64,000 nt of DNA, from the NCBI GenBank assembly GCA_028564675.1, contig JAOVVO010000104.1:62001-126000 (forward strand), written 5' to 3'. Made by a program: the position numbers and the translations under genes. The notes below the pieces were generated by a model that worked only from the letters and a program-made list of their open reading frames with translations, had not been told where the DNA came from and ran no database searches. Position 1 is the stretch's first letter, and every line of letters starts with the position of its first letter. Origin of the DNA: Onchocerca lupi (lineage: Eukaryota; Nematoda; Chromadorea; Rhabditida; Onchocercidae). This document shows, piece after piece, positions 37,001 through 43,897 of the stretch.

Positions 37001-40000
37001 TTAACGCTAAGAACGTATATGATCGCAATAAAACTGACAGAAATCGTAATGGTAATAAACGGATCAAGAATGATAAGAAGAATAGTTACAATTACAACCG
37101 AAATACTGTCAATAATAATCATCGAAATAAACATTACCGTAATCAGCTTAATGGTGTTCCTGGCTATAATCCATCTGAAAATTATCAATATAGAGAGTTA
37201 AACGGTCATATTTCCGGAATACAATATGATGGTACAAATGGTTTGCAACAATTATCACTAAATGGCCAAAACATGCTCAATGAAGGATCAGGCTACGAGC
37301 CAAATGGGCTATTTGCATCAGCAAGAAACGGTAGTAGTCATGTTTACAGTTTATTCCAACCTGATGAAGGAAAAGGTGAAAGTTATCAAAATTCCGGAAA
37401 TGATAAAACAAAAATAAGGGATGATGTAAATCACATATCATATATTAATGAAAATGGTAAACGAATTGATGAAAAGAATGAAGAAGATACGGAAGAATGT
37501 TCTGATCAAGAATTCCGGTAAGAATTCCGGTTTATTGCATTTCATTGATTATCAGTGGTAATCGTTTAAAACCGGAATTGTCTTTTTGAAAATATATCAA
37601 TGATTAAAATTCTATGTCTATCTTATCACAAGTACTTTGACTAGAATATAAGATTGATGATTCATCTCGTACAATTTTATCATTAGTGAGAAACAAATAT
37701 TTTCGAAGATGTAAACTGATAAGATTATCATTTTTCTTTATTAATTCGTTCTTTTTTTTTAAATGCAATAACATTTGAATTAAAAATGGCTTTGAAATAA
37801 TTTGTAGAATTTTTCATCACTAATCCTAATTCTCTCATATAATTTGGTATTTTTGGAAGAAATTACAAATTTTTAAATTTTTCTGAACTTCTTTTTGAAA
37901 CTTTTTTTTTGGCGAAAAAATCAAATCGAAAAATAGAATGGATCGTTTATTTGTGTTTTACTTAAATATTTCAATTAATTAGATCGAGCAATTAATTTTA
38001 TGATTATTTCAATACATTCATTTAAATAAAATTTTTTTTAAGATGTCCATATTTGGCCAAAACATTTTGTGTTCATTATATGAAAATATGTGATGGTATT
38101 GATGATTGTGGTGATGGAAGTGATGAAATGAATTGTGCTGATGATGAAGTGATAACGCCAATAATCGGTAAAGAATCCGGTTGTGAACCGGATCAATTTC
38201 GATGTGAAAACGGAAAATGTATTGCACAAGTTGAACGTTGTGATCGAAAATATGATTGTGATGATGGTACGGATGAAATTACTTGTGGTAAGTTAATTCT
38301 TGATGATTTTTTTTTTTTTTTTTTTGAAAATTAATCACTTCATTTTTTTTTTGGATATTTCAAAAGTTGAATTAAATTTTTATTTGCAATTAGTGAGCTA
38401 ATTTCTAGCAAATTATTTCAAATTATTCGAGCAAAATTTTTAATTATTATAAGAAGCACTTGTTATTTAATCATTTTTTCTGAATAATTTTTTCCGGAAT
38501 ATATCATTTTTAATTCTTTCCGGAAATTTCGAAAGATATAATTTCAGAATATTTCGTGCAAGCTCTGCAACAAGCAAGAAATACAACGATGCATCCGAAT
38601 GAAATTGGAAACGAAGAAATACCAAATCATACTGTATCTGAAAAACAGAAATACGATCAGATAGAGGAGGATGAGGAACGACGAATGAAATGGGAAGAGG
38701 AGCAGAAAAGATTGAGGGAGGGGAAAGAACATGAAGAGCAGGAGCAGGAAAGACTGAGGCAGGAGCAAGAAAGAGAACAGCAAGAACAGGAGAGAAAACG
38801 AAAAGAGGAAGGAGAAAGAATGGAACAGGAAAAAATAGGGCAAGAATATGATGAAAAGGAAAAACAAAAGCAAGATGTTGAACAGGAAAGGAGAGAGAAA
38901 GAGTATGAAATGGAAAAACAGAAGGAAAAGGAAAGGTTGGAAAAAGAATGGGAAAAGATAGGAGGAAGGGAGGAACAGGAAAAACAACGGAAGGAAGAGG
39001 AAAGATTGAGGCAGGAGCGAGAAAAAGAATGGCAAAAACAAGAAAAAAGGCGAGAGGAAGAGGAACAACGACAGCAAGAAGGAGAAGCAGAAAGAGCGAA
39101 ACAAGAAAGGTTATGGGAAGAATATGATGGAAGGGAAAGAGAAAGACTAGAGATAGAACAGCAAAGAAAAGAGAAAGAGTATGAAGAACAACAGGAAAAG
39201 CAGGAACAAGATGATTGGGAACGACAGGAACAAGAAAGAATCAGGCAGAAGACAAAATTAGAGCAACAAGAAGAGGGACAGAGAGGTGAAGAAGATGAGA
39301 AGCAGGAAATTTTTGATAGGGAACGGAAAAGATATGAAGAACAATGGCAAAGATATAAAGAAGATGAACAAAGACGAGAGGAAGAATTGGAACGGGAAAG
39401 GCAGGAAGAACTGGAACGGAGAAGACAGGCAGAGGAGGAAAACCGGCGACAATTGGAGGAAAAACGGAAACGTTTAGAGGAAGATCGTAGGCGTCTTGAA
39501 GAATTATCCAGAATGCAGTATGAAGTGAAAGATGATGAGAAAAGGAGAGAACCGGAAAAGGGAGAGAAAAGTGATGATGCAAACCGGATGACCATCGAAG
39601 GAGTCCGGATTCGGGAAAACGATCTACGACGGCTGTTAGATTCAGAGCAACACGGATTGGATAGAGAAAACCGGGTAAATTAACAATTATTTTGAAATTA
39701 TCATTTATTGAATTCATCCATTCATAGTCTACTTGCTTGCTGTGTTTATCATGGAACTTGTAACTTTTTCGGATTCATAATATCCAGAAGTTTAATTCTT
39801 CATGATGACTTTTCCGGATTCATAGTATCCAGAAACTCAGTTCCTTATGATGGCTTTTCCGGATTCATAACAGATTGAAATATGGTTTCTTATGACCGGA
39901 TTCAGAATAGCCGAAAACTTAATTCTTTATGCTACCGAATTCATGATGGTCATAAAATCTCTCCGAATTTCAAAGATTTTTTTGCTCAAATTATTATTTA

Positions 40001-40668
40001 CAGTATCCATTGCATATTTTGATATCATTAATTTTGAGTCATTTTGTAATTCAATTTTTGTAATGATTACATTTATCACAGTAAATTATAATTTCATTTT
40101 CAAAAGGATTCAGATTCCGGATTGGCTTAGATAAAATAGGAATCGAATTTGGTTCAATTTGTGAGTTGATAGAATTTGATTTTGTAGTATTGGAAATTAT
40201 CGGATTAATTCTTTTTGATTTTCTTTTTTTTTCAAAAGTTTAGAAATTATTATCATATATATGAATAATAATTCTTGTAATTTATATTTATGTGTAATGA
40301 ATTTCATGTAATTGTAATTAATTTCATACATTTTCTTAGTAATTTGTAATTTATCATAAAATTAATTTCAGATAGATGATAATGATGATGGTTATACTGA
40401 TGCAGATGATCGTGAACGTTATCAAGTAGTTGAAGCAGATAAAGTTTGTACGATTGATGAATATCAATGTGTTAGCGGTGAATGTATCAACCGGAATGCT
40501 TATTGTGACGGAAAACCGGATTGTCCGGATGGCTCCGATGAGATGCTTTGTCATCCGACAACACAAAAACAAACTTTCAAACCGGTTACTTGTAAGTTTA
40601 CTTTAATTCTCATCCTGTTTTTTTTTTCTTTTTTTTTCAATTCAATTTCAGCTTTTCATCAATTTTAA
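11393..40668 (+). CDS. large secreted SEA / LDLa / Ig-like / Lustrin multidomain protein
   Basis: Sixteen exons join without a phase conflict into 4251 coding bases (1416 residues): 11393-11618, 14115-14313, 15288-15442, 18544-18660, 19279-19394, 19941-20163, 22211-22421, 24120-24202, 24996-25121, 35199-35333, 36143-36237, 36562-37517, 38043-38287, 38548-39674, 40372-40591, 40652-40668. Domains in order: signal peptide and N-glycosylated linker (1-75), SEA (about 85-193), LDLa1 (to about 235), Ig-like (to 345), LDLa2, Lustrin-type cysteine domain (about 408-443), LDLa3, LDLa4 (to 530), Asn/Lys/Gly-rich region (531-880), LDLa5 and 6 (to 962), Glu/Arg/Gln coiled coil (963-1338), LDLa7 (to about 1400). 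LDLa modules bind calcium and ligands in lipoprotein receptors and perlecan; SEA domains occur in heavily glycosylated extracellular proteins, perlecan included. An extracellular matrix or cuticle-associated role is inferred. Exon 1 and the terminal exon are the least certain. It could be two genes split at intron 9, but the phases match across it and the downstream part shows no signal peptide. Confidence 0.8.
14115..14313 (+). CDS. exon 2: first half of the SEA domain
   Basis: Acceptor ATATTAG|TACC, phase 1; the exon ends at TTACAG|GTTTTT in phase 2. It encodes the SEA opening (VYRFIINFTDLPYS), then a Tyr-Thr-Lys stretch and the helix around ISDAFKNILASLPG. An ATG at 14105 is in frame just upstream and would be the start if exon 1 were wrong. 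Confidence 0.8.
14942..15118. repeat. 32-bp tandem array, 5.5 copies
   Basis: Units start at 14942, 14974, 15006, 15038, 15070 and 15102. The shared core is ATCGATTTGCATGTCAGAAT followed by TGCC. The unit ends alternate from unit 2 on between TTCGAACG and TCCGGACG, giving a 64-bp higher-order period. The last unit breaks off after CAGAT. Confidence 0.95.
15151..15196. repeat. 21-bp inverted repeat (hairpin)
   Basis: AAAAGGAATGATTGCACGAT pairs with a downstream arm that ends in AATTATTCCTTTT across a four-base loop ATAG. If transcribed it would be a 21-bp stem with one G-U pair and one C-A mismatch. Confidence 0.8.
15288..15442 (+). CDS. exon 3: second half of the SEA domain
   Basis: Acceptor AATGCAG|GTATC, donor AAGG|GTCATT, phase 1 out. 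It encodes the SEA central strand (GTLVTIEVTSRKAEPKL) and the C-terminal strands (GYAVGFDGFEYYTL). The GSVVV-type autoproteolysis motif of cleaved SEA domains is replaced by GTLVTI, so self-cleavage is not expected. Confidence 0.85.
15443..18543. other. intron 3
   Basis: A 3.1 kb AT-rich intron with several poly(A)/poly(T) runs and a pyrimidine CT tract near 16980-17000. I see nothing else in it. Confidence 0.6.
18544..18660 (+). CDS. exon 4: LDLa module 1
   Basis: Acceptor TTTTAG, donor GAAG|GTAAAT, phase 1 at both ends. Five of the six LDLa cysteines are here (NCSN, FKC, SC, HCDG, QC), with the calcium-binding signature DGSDE. The sixth cysteine (AYC) is encoded at the start of exon 5. Confidence 0.92.
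19279..19394 (+). CDS. exon 5: start of the Ig-like domain
   Basis: Begins AYCES, supplying the last cysteine of LDLa1. It then runs into the A-to-B strand region of an Ig fold (LLPGDSIRISAEVNG). The usual B-strand cysteine is Ala. The donor CACAAG|GTATTC is in phase 0. Confidence 0.75.
19941..20163 (+). CDS. exon 6: remainder of the Ig-like domain
   Basis: Starts at an unusual acceptor (CATTTGAG|GTTCAA), the one that joins exon 5 in frame as SPHK-VQWLHNSKPL, a typical I-set C strand with its Trp. The F strand reads DNDGVYEIDI, where the usual YxC has no Cys. The acceptor at 19914 (CTCATAG) would shift the frame into a stop. The exon ends NNCT in phase 1. Confidence 0.75.
20164..22210. other. 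intron 6
   Basis: A 2 kb AT-rich intron. A loosely repeated segment (TTCCGCATTTCATTTT, then TTCCGGATTTCATTTT) recurs at about 20920-21110. No exon was seen. Confidence 0.5.
22211..22421 (+). CDS. exon 7: LDLa module 2 and start of the Lustrin-type domain
   Basis: After TTTCAG|CAGC (an acceptor three bases on is equally usable) comes a six-cysteine LDLa from SCKSDEYLC to DEANC, with a degenerate calcium motif (TDLTDE). A basic linker follows, then RCPDGS, the opening of a Lustrin-type cysteine domain. The donor AGCTT|GTAAAT joins exon 8 in frame. A GTAAGA donor sits at 22383 but would remove the CPDGS segment. Confidence 0.8.
22731..22925. repeat. 109-bp tandem duplication in intron 7
   Basis: GGATTTTTAATAATTA and TTGTTATTAATTTCGA recur 109 bases apart with substitutions. 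Confidence 0.75.
23548..24020. repeat. 220-250 bp tandem duplication in intron 7
   Basis: Ordered shared blocks recur 219-248 bases apart: AAATTAAA..GCTTAAC, AACGATAAATAA, AATATTGAAATTTC, GATAAAAA, ATTCATTAAATA and TTTCTTTC. Indels separate the copies. Confidence 0.75.
24120..24202 (+). CDS. exon 8: Lustrin-type cysteine domain, second half
   Basis: Acceptor TTAATTAAG|ACATGG in phase 2, donor ACTAATT|GTAAGT in phase 1. Joined to exon 7 it reads CPDGS, 12 residues, C, five residues, CP, four residues, C, four residues, CC. This is the six-cysteine spacing of the nematode and mollusc Lustrin cysteine-rich repeat. The exon is short and was found by phase and cysteine pattern. Confidence 0.7.
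24876..24957. repeat. 39-bp imperfect duplication, GC-richer island
   Basis: CACGTGCG..TTGCATAAG recurs as CACGTACG..TTGCATAAG 39-41 bases later, close upstream of exon 9. The base composition is clearly richer in G and C than the flanks. Confidence 0.65.
24996..25121 (+). CDS. exon 9: LDLa module 3
   Basis: Acceptor TTTTTCAG, phase 1 at both ends. The six cysteines run from QCPETFWEC through GECV and TRCDG to DGSDEMHC. The acceptor and cysteine spacing are canonical. The donor G|GTTTGA is followed by the 10 kb intron that houses the acyltransferase gene. Confidence 0.92.
26242..26616 (-). CDS. hhat: hhat exon 5 (C-terminal)
   Basis: Acceptor AATTATAG|ATTTGG, phase 0. It encodes IWIALNILALFMEYG, directly following the catalytic WHG block, then the HHAT C-terminal membrane helices and a hydrophilic tail with two sequon-like sites. 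It ends in two consecutive TAA codons, with an AATAAA overlapping the second. Confidence 0.93.
   Translation of the reverse strand: MWIALNILALFMEYGAKGFYAIKGIQEWREKHISDIAFRRILACLHVIPFVTGLYSNFYFLGGYVVGSIFYTRIFYEETLELRFPAILLLTLGYFYAQVCIELERRQNLSEIKNDSKNISKKVN
26242..32046 (-). CDS. hhat: Hedgehog-acyltransferase-type MBOAT enzyme
   Basis: Five exons on the minus strand, in coding order 32046-31822, 30965-30730, 29206-28749, 27806-27526, 26616-26242. All splice phases agree and give 524 residues, close to the usual HHAT length. It is a polytopic membrane protein. The family's catalytic pair is present: Asp353 in HFDRGLYNFFKTYIYIP and His393 in LLWHGIQY, 40 residues apart as in human HHAT (Asp339, His379). 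Other HHAT landmarks are NWEWNSW near residue 80, MHFMYFEWILY before the core, and FYFLGG..VG near the C terminus. Members transfer a long-chain acyl group from acyl-CoA to the N-terminal cysteine of secreted hedgehog-type ligands in the ER. Nematodes lack canonical Hedgehog signalling but have many hedgehog-related proteins, so the substrate here is open. The gene lies wholly inside an intron of the plus-strand SEA/LDLa gene. A porcupine or GOAT assignment is less likely because of the FDRGL..YIY block. Confidence 0.94.
26965..27325. repeat. three copies of a ~137-bp tandem repeat in hhat intron 4
   Basis: ATTTTATGCA recurs at 27031, 27169 and 27306. Each is preceded by a GTGCGA/GTGCAA word and by related AT-rich sequence. 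GAAGAAATTCC and CCAAAATATGCCAT are shared by copies 1 and 2. Confidence 0.8.
27526..27806 (-). CDS. hhat: hhat exon 4 (catalytic core)
   Basis: Acceptor ATTTTCAG|GAATA, donor AATTTG|GTAAGT. It carries LRYVVIFGLPRFFALLD, the FDRGL motif (catalytic Asp) and the LLWHGIQY motif (invariant MBOAT His). This is the most conserved exon of the gene. Confidence 0.96.
28749..29206 (-). CDS. hhat: hhat exon 3
   Basis: Acceptor AATTATAG|GCGTCA, donor GCATTAG|GTATGT. It encodes several membrane segments, a basic cytosolic loop (RQIRERRNKIRNWRQ) and MHFMYFEWILY, which aligns with the equivalent HHAT segment. YAFYPPYMTALVV fits the MBOAT reentrant region. Confidence 0.93.
29518..29990. repeat. duplicated ~170-bp segment, 295 bp apart, in hhat intron 2
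   Basis: TTAGTAGATATTTTTTA, ATTAGAAGA..TTATCT, GTAAAATTATT and CTAAAAATAATTTT occur in the same order in both copies, about 295 bases apart. Confidence 0.75.
30730..30965 (-). CDS. hhat: hhat exon 2
   Basis: Acceptor TTTGAAG|GATGAA in phase 0, donor ATCCG|GTAGGT in phase 2. It begins DESNWEWNSW, aligned with the start of the HHAT membrane domain, and continues with two or three hydrophobic helices. Confidence 0.92.
30972..31085. repeat. 57-bp tandem duplication next to hhat exon 2
   Basis: TTAGATTAATTAATTAATTT and ATTTTGAACATTA recur 57 bases apart. The first copy runs directly into the exon 2 acceptor, so the polypyrimidine context of that splice site lies within the repeat. Confidence 0.8.
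31822..32046 (-). CDS. hhat: hhat exon 1 (N terminus)
   Basis: ATG at 32046; 75 codons with one membrane helix (FCYLIFICTMIYAWCQVLI). It ends RYL at CTG|GTTTGC. This donor is weak by eye but is the one that keeps phase 0 with exon 2, and IGERYL-DESNWEW aligns with HHAT. Confidence 0.85.
32079..32090 (-). promoter_or_regulatory. hhat: probable spliced-leader acceptor of hhat
   Basis: On the minus strand AATAATTTTAG|GAAAG ends 32 bases before the ATG, and no upstream exon is apparent. The position suits trans-splicing; a 5' UTR exon is the alternative. Confidence 0.45.
32155..32375. repeat. 135-bp tandem duplication upstream of hhat
   Basis: GATCATAAATCTAT recurs at 32162 and 32297, followed in both by related ATATTTT and AATAAA-rich sequence. 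Confidence 0.65.
34421..34502. repeat. three copies of a 27-28 bp repeat
   Basis: AATATGTTTAATTAGAATTA recurs at 34421 (one base different), 34448 and 34476. Confidence 0.9.
35199..35333 (+). CDS. exon 10: LDLa module 4
   Basis: Phase 1 at both ends (AATTTTAG|GTAGT and TGTG|GTAAGT). It encodes a short polar lead-in, then six cysteines from NCGAKYYTC to DGSDEMKC. It is the first exon right of the nested hhat gene. Confidence 0.92.
36143..36237 (+). CDS. exon 11: EYF linker exon
   Basis: Phase 1 in, phase 0 out. It encodes EYFLAAQRAHFGS followed by an Asn/Lys-rich tail. The opening resembles the start of exon 14 (EYFVQALQQARN), which also follows an LDLa exon, so the two look like duplicates. 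Confidence 0.8.
36562..37517 (+). CDS. exon 12: Asn/Lys/Gly/Tyr-rich low-complexity region
   Basis: One 956-base open exon after TTGCAG, encoding 318 residues rich in Asn, Lys, Arg, Gly, Asp and Tyr without cysteine until its end. It is basic and likely disordered. It contains EGSGYE (codons at 37282-37299), an acidic Ser-Gly site of the kind used for glycosaminoglycan attachment. The acidic end EEDTEECSDQEF carries the first cysteine of LDLa5. Donor TTCCG|GTAAGA, phase 2. Confidence 0.85.
38043..38287 (+). CDS. exon 13: LDLa modules 5 and 6
   Basis: Acceptor TTTTAAG|ATGTCC. LDLa5 uses the cysteine at the end of exon 12 plus five here, ending DGSDEMNC. After an acidic-hydrophobic linker, LDLa6 runs from GCEPDQFRC to DGTDEITC. 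Donor TGTG|GTAAGT, phase 1. Confidence 0.92.
38548..39674 (+). CDS. exon 14: EYF linker and Glu/Arg/Gln-rich coiled coil
   Basis: A 1127-base exon after ATTTCAG. It begins EYFVQALQQARN and is followed by about 290 residues almost entirely of Glu, Arg, Gln and Lys with periodic Leu, which predicts a long single helix or coiled coil. It then ends in a mixed segment (RRLLDSEQHGLDREN). Such repeats are prone to length change. Donor CGG|GTAAAT, phase 0. The antisense strand shows long Ser/Leu/Phe frames that are shadows. Confidence 0.88.
39764..39935. repeat. degenerate ~45-bp repeat in intron 14
   Basis: TTTTCCGGATTCATA recurs near 39765, 39810, 39855 and (shortened) 39895. Between copies lie related words ATCCAGAA and TTAATTCTT/CTTATGATG. 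Confidence 0.8.
40372..40591 (+). CDS. exon 15: LDLa module 7
   Basis: Acceptor TAATTTCAG in phase 0. It encodes an acidic lead (IDDNDDGYTDADDRE), then six cysteines from VCTIDEYQC to DGSDEMLC and a Pro/Thr/Lys tail. The strong donor ACTT|GTAAGT is in phase 1, but reading through it is also open (see the next entry). Confidence 0.9.
40592..40668 (+). CDS. terminal segment: 60-nt optional intron and last codons
   Basis: GTAAGT at 40592 and ATTTCAG ending at 40651 bound a 60-base intron. After splicing only SFHQF and a TAA at 40666-40668 remain. The 60 bases are a multiple of three and stop-free, so retention adds about 20 very hydrophobic residues (FTLILILFFFSFFF) ending at the same stop. Sixty bases is much shorter than the other introns of this gene. 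An alternative last exon in matching phase is 43763-43791 (acceptor GAACAG, ending CDAE-stop). Confidence 0.45.
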
Positions 40669-40674
40669 ACGAGC

Positions 40675-40680
40675 AATAAA
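40675..40680 (+). terminator. candidate poly(A) signal of the SEA/LDLa gene
   Basis: AATAAA lies six bases after the stop codon, supporting an end of the transcript here. Chance occurrence in AT-rich DNA is possible. Confidence 0.4.
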
Positions 40681-42689
40681 ATAAATTCTGATTTTTTTTT
40701 TCGGATTTATTTTATTTTTTTATTATTATCCTGAATAATACTTTTACCTTTTGAAGATAAAATAATTTGATAAAAGTTAAATTCTTTAAAGGTAAAACAA
40801 CGAGTAATAAATATCTGATGATCAAACTTGAAGGCTAAAATATAAAGAATAATTTTTAGAAATAATACCAGCCATATGCCAATTTTCGCTTGAAATTTCC
40901 CCATTCAACCGGAAATCATTTATTTCTTCGTTTTATTTTAGGATTATCAAATATATCAAAAAAAAAAAAAAAAAATGATTATCAAAAAACACATATGTTT
41001 CCTGTTTCATCTCAACATACAACTATTTCTTAATTAATGACTGCATACTTTGCATATTCTTTTACCATATTTTTCTAAACTATCTTATCACAAGCAATGC
41101 TTATTGATAAAAAAAACTATGGAATTTCCTAATTCCAAACAAATTCCGCATTTTTTCCTTGAAAAATTCCAGAATCATTAAAATTTCTCGAATGCTTAAT
41201 TTTTGAAACTATTATCGTAATATTTCCTTTCTTTTTTTATATTATTTTATTTTCTTTTGGTATTTATAGTTATTTAGATTTAGATTTAAAGTTAGGAAAT
41301 AATTAAAAAGCAGTAGTTTTTAACAAAAATTCATGACTTCAATCCTGTATTATATGATAAAAATTTAACAGTAAATTCAAATTTAAGAAATGAAAAATTA
41401 AAAAGAATGCTTGTTTGAAAGAATTCATGAAAGAGATTTAAAAACTGGAATTCAAAATTCATACCAAATAGAAACTTTGTGTAAATTTTCTTGTGAAACG
41501 TTTAACTAACATCTCTAGATTTATATTATTTGACCGTATATTCATAATTTTTAATTTTATTTAATTTAAATTGATATGAAATGCATTTAAGAAAGTTGGT
41601 GACATTGAAGAGAAAAATACAACTCATCCGAAAAAAAAAGAAATCAAACTATTTATTAATTTCAGAATCAAATTAATAGATATAAATGAAAATGAATAAA
41701 TTAAATTGATGCAGAAATAAATCTTTTACTTATAATTAAAATTTAGGATATTAAAAAAATATCATTTTTTTTAATTCTTTTATTAATGCTAATAAATCAA
41801 ATAGAATGAAATTAAATTAAATGCAGATGTCTGGAATTATATGATTCAAAAATGAAATCTTTCACATTGCTGACATTTGTATAAAATTTTTTTTCTTTTT
41901 TTTTTTTTTTTTTTAATCAAACTATTTCCATGTGAAAGAAAAAAAAAACAAGACATTTGAAATAAAAGATAAATGAAGAAAATGGTTTTTATCAAAAAAT
42001 TGTTTCAAAAAACCTTTAAAAGATATATCGGAAGTGGAAAAAATGTTTCTTTTATAAAAATAGATATTTTATTTAATTTGAAGTAGAAATTTTAAAAGAT
42101 AAAATTAGTTTTTTCTTAAAAAAGTGGATTCAAGAAAAACGAAAATATCCAATTTCCGAATAATAATTACTGAAAAAAAAAATGTTAGGATAAAAAAGAA
42201 AGAAAAAAAATAAATATTATTTTCAATTTTTAGATTATATAAAAAAAAAAATGTTGCATTATAAATATTTCGCCAATTTATAATATCTTTCAAAAGTGCC
42301 TTTTTTTCATTTTTTCGTTTTTTTTTTTTTTTTCATATTAAATTTTCTAAATATTTCTGTTTAATTTAATAGTCGAAATAAAAAAAAAAAATGAAAATTT
42401 CTTAAAATAAAAACTACTTTATGAAGAAAAAGTTCAAAAATTATTGATATTTTTTCTCTTCCTAATTATCAGCATTGTTTACAATTAAGAAGTAAACAAA
42501 ATTAGGTAACTTTTTAGCTAATAAAATAAATATGCAAATTTTTCATTATTTGCGTAACTTTTTGAAAGAATTTTTAAAGCTAACATAAATGTATAAAAGT
42601 ATCAAATTAAGATAAATTATTTCAATCAAGAAAAAGGAAATAAATAATATTGTATTTCATATTTGGTAAAAAAATTAAGATTTTCTAAA

Positions 42690-43020
42690 ATAGAATGATC
42701 TAAATTGTCGCCGAATTTAAAATATATTTAGAATGATTAATAGGCTGTGATTGATAATATTAATCAGATAGCAATCTAAAATGTTTACAAATTTAAAATA
42801 TATTTTGAAATCATTCCTATGTTAAGGCGATGATGATAATAAATAAAAACATAAAATAGAATATCTAATAAAAAACTTGGAATATGCTTGAAATCATTCG
42901 TAAGTTAAGATTATAATAATAATAGATAAAAACTTAAAAAAAAATAAAACTTGTAATTGTAAACTTAAAATATATTTAAAATCATTCATAAACTAAGATG
43001 ATAATAATGATAATTAAATA
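42690..43020. repeat. degenerate ~100-170 bp repeat
   Basis: The phrase AATTTAAAATATATTTNGAA followed by ATCATTC and a GATGATAATAA-type word recurs three or four times with variable spacing. Confidence 0.6.
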
Positions 43021-43274
43021 TTAATGCTTTTTTTTAAAAATTATCAAACATATTACACAGAAATACTGTCTTTAATTTTGACTTATTTTTTATAAGACAT
43101 ATTCTAGTTTCAGTCATATCAGTAATCTTTTATCGATTAAACTAATCATTTCAGGAAAAACAAACAAATAAATTTAAATGATTTAATTGAATTATACTTA
43201 TGCAGCATATTTATTGAATGATAATTAGCTATTCAATAATTAGTTAATGATCCAATAATTTACTATTCGATAGT

Positions 43275-43620
43275 ATAATTAATGTTGTCATTATATTATC
43301 ACAAGTTAAAATATTGAAAATTGAAAAAAAAAAACAATAAAAAATGAAAATCTGATAAAATGGATTAAATTGAATTAAGCTTTAAATATTATTTAAATTT
43401 TAACATAATTTTATTACAAGTTAAAATATGGAAAATTGAAGTGATGATCAGATAAAATCGATTAAATTGAATTAAACTACTGAAACTTATTTGATTTTAA
43501 TAAATCAATGATATCAATTATGTTATCAGAACTTGAAATAAAGGAAACTAAAAATTAAATAAACAATAAATAATGATAATTTGATAGAATGAAATAAATT
43601 TAAATTAAGCAATGAACAAT
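43275..43620. repeat. three degenerate ~110-125 bp copies
   Basis: ATTATCACAAGTTAAAATAT.., TGATAAAATGGATTAAATTG and AATTAAGC-type words recur in order three times. Confidence 0.65.
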
Positions 43621-43716
43621 TATTTATTGGATATTGAAGAATTTTTTGCTGTAAAATTAATTATTGTTAATTAGTAATGAATGAGAAAAGCAACCCCGTA
43701 ATTGCTAATTAATAAC

Positions 43717-43753
43717 TTTCTCTCTTTTTCTTTCTTTCTCTCTCTCTCTCTTT
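43717..43753. repeat. CT-rich pyrimidine tract
   Basis: A run of TTTCTCTCTTTTTC passing into a CT dinucleotide repeat. It sits just before a CATGAACAG splice-acceptor-like site. Confidence 0.85.
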
Positions 43754-43897
43754 CATGAACAGGTAGTATGAAAAGTTGTGATGCGGAATGACAGTATAAA
43801 TTTTCGAGTTTTTTTACGGCCGAGGTATTCGAAATAGGAAATACTTGCTCTTTCGTTCATATCAATTGCTATTACTACATCATTCTAAAATCACATG

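Larger units (their letters stand above)
40669..43716. other. non-coding stretch with degenerate repeats
   Basis: No exon was recognised. The left half is AT-rich sequence with poly(A)/poly(T) runs. The right half holds the repeat families at 42690-43020 and 43275-43620. Confidence 0.55.

Noticed and set aside
36743..37201. Second plus-strand frame of 152 codons inside exon 12
   Set aside because: A shadow frame rich in Ile and Met from ATN codons. The main frame runs through the whole exon and joins LDLa modules on both sides.
38544..39595. Long minus-strand frames rich in Ser, Leu, Phe and Cys
   Set aside because: They are the antisense of the Glu/Arg/Gln-rich exon 14. They have no domain, and the plus-strand frame is fixed by flanking LDLa exons and splice phases.
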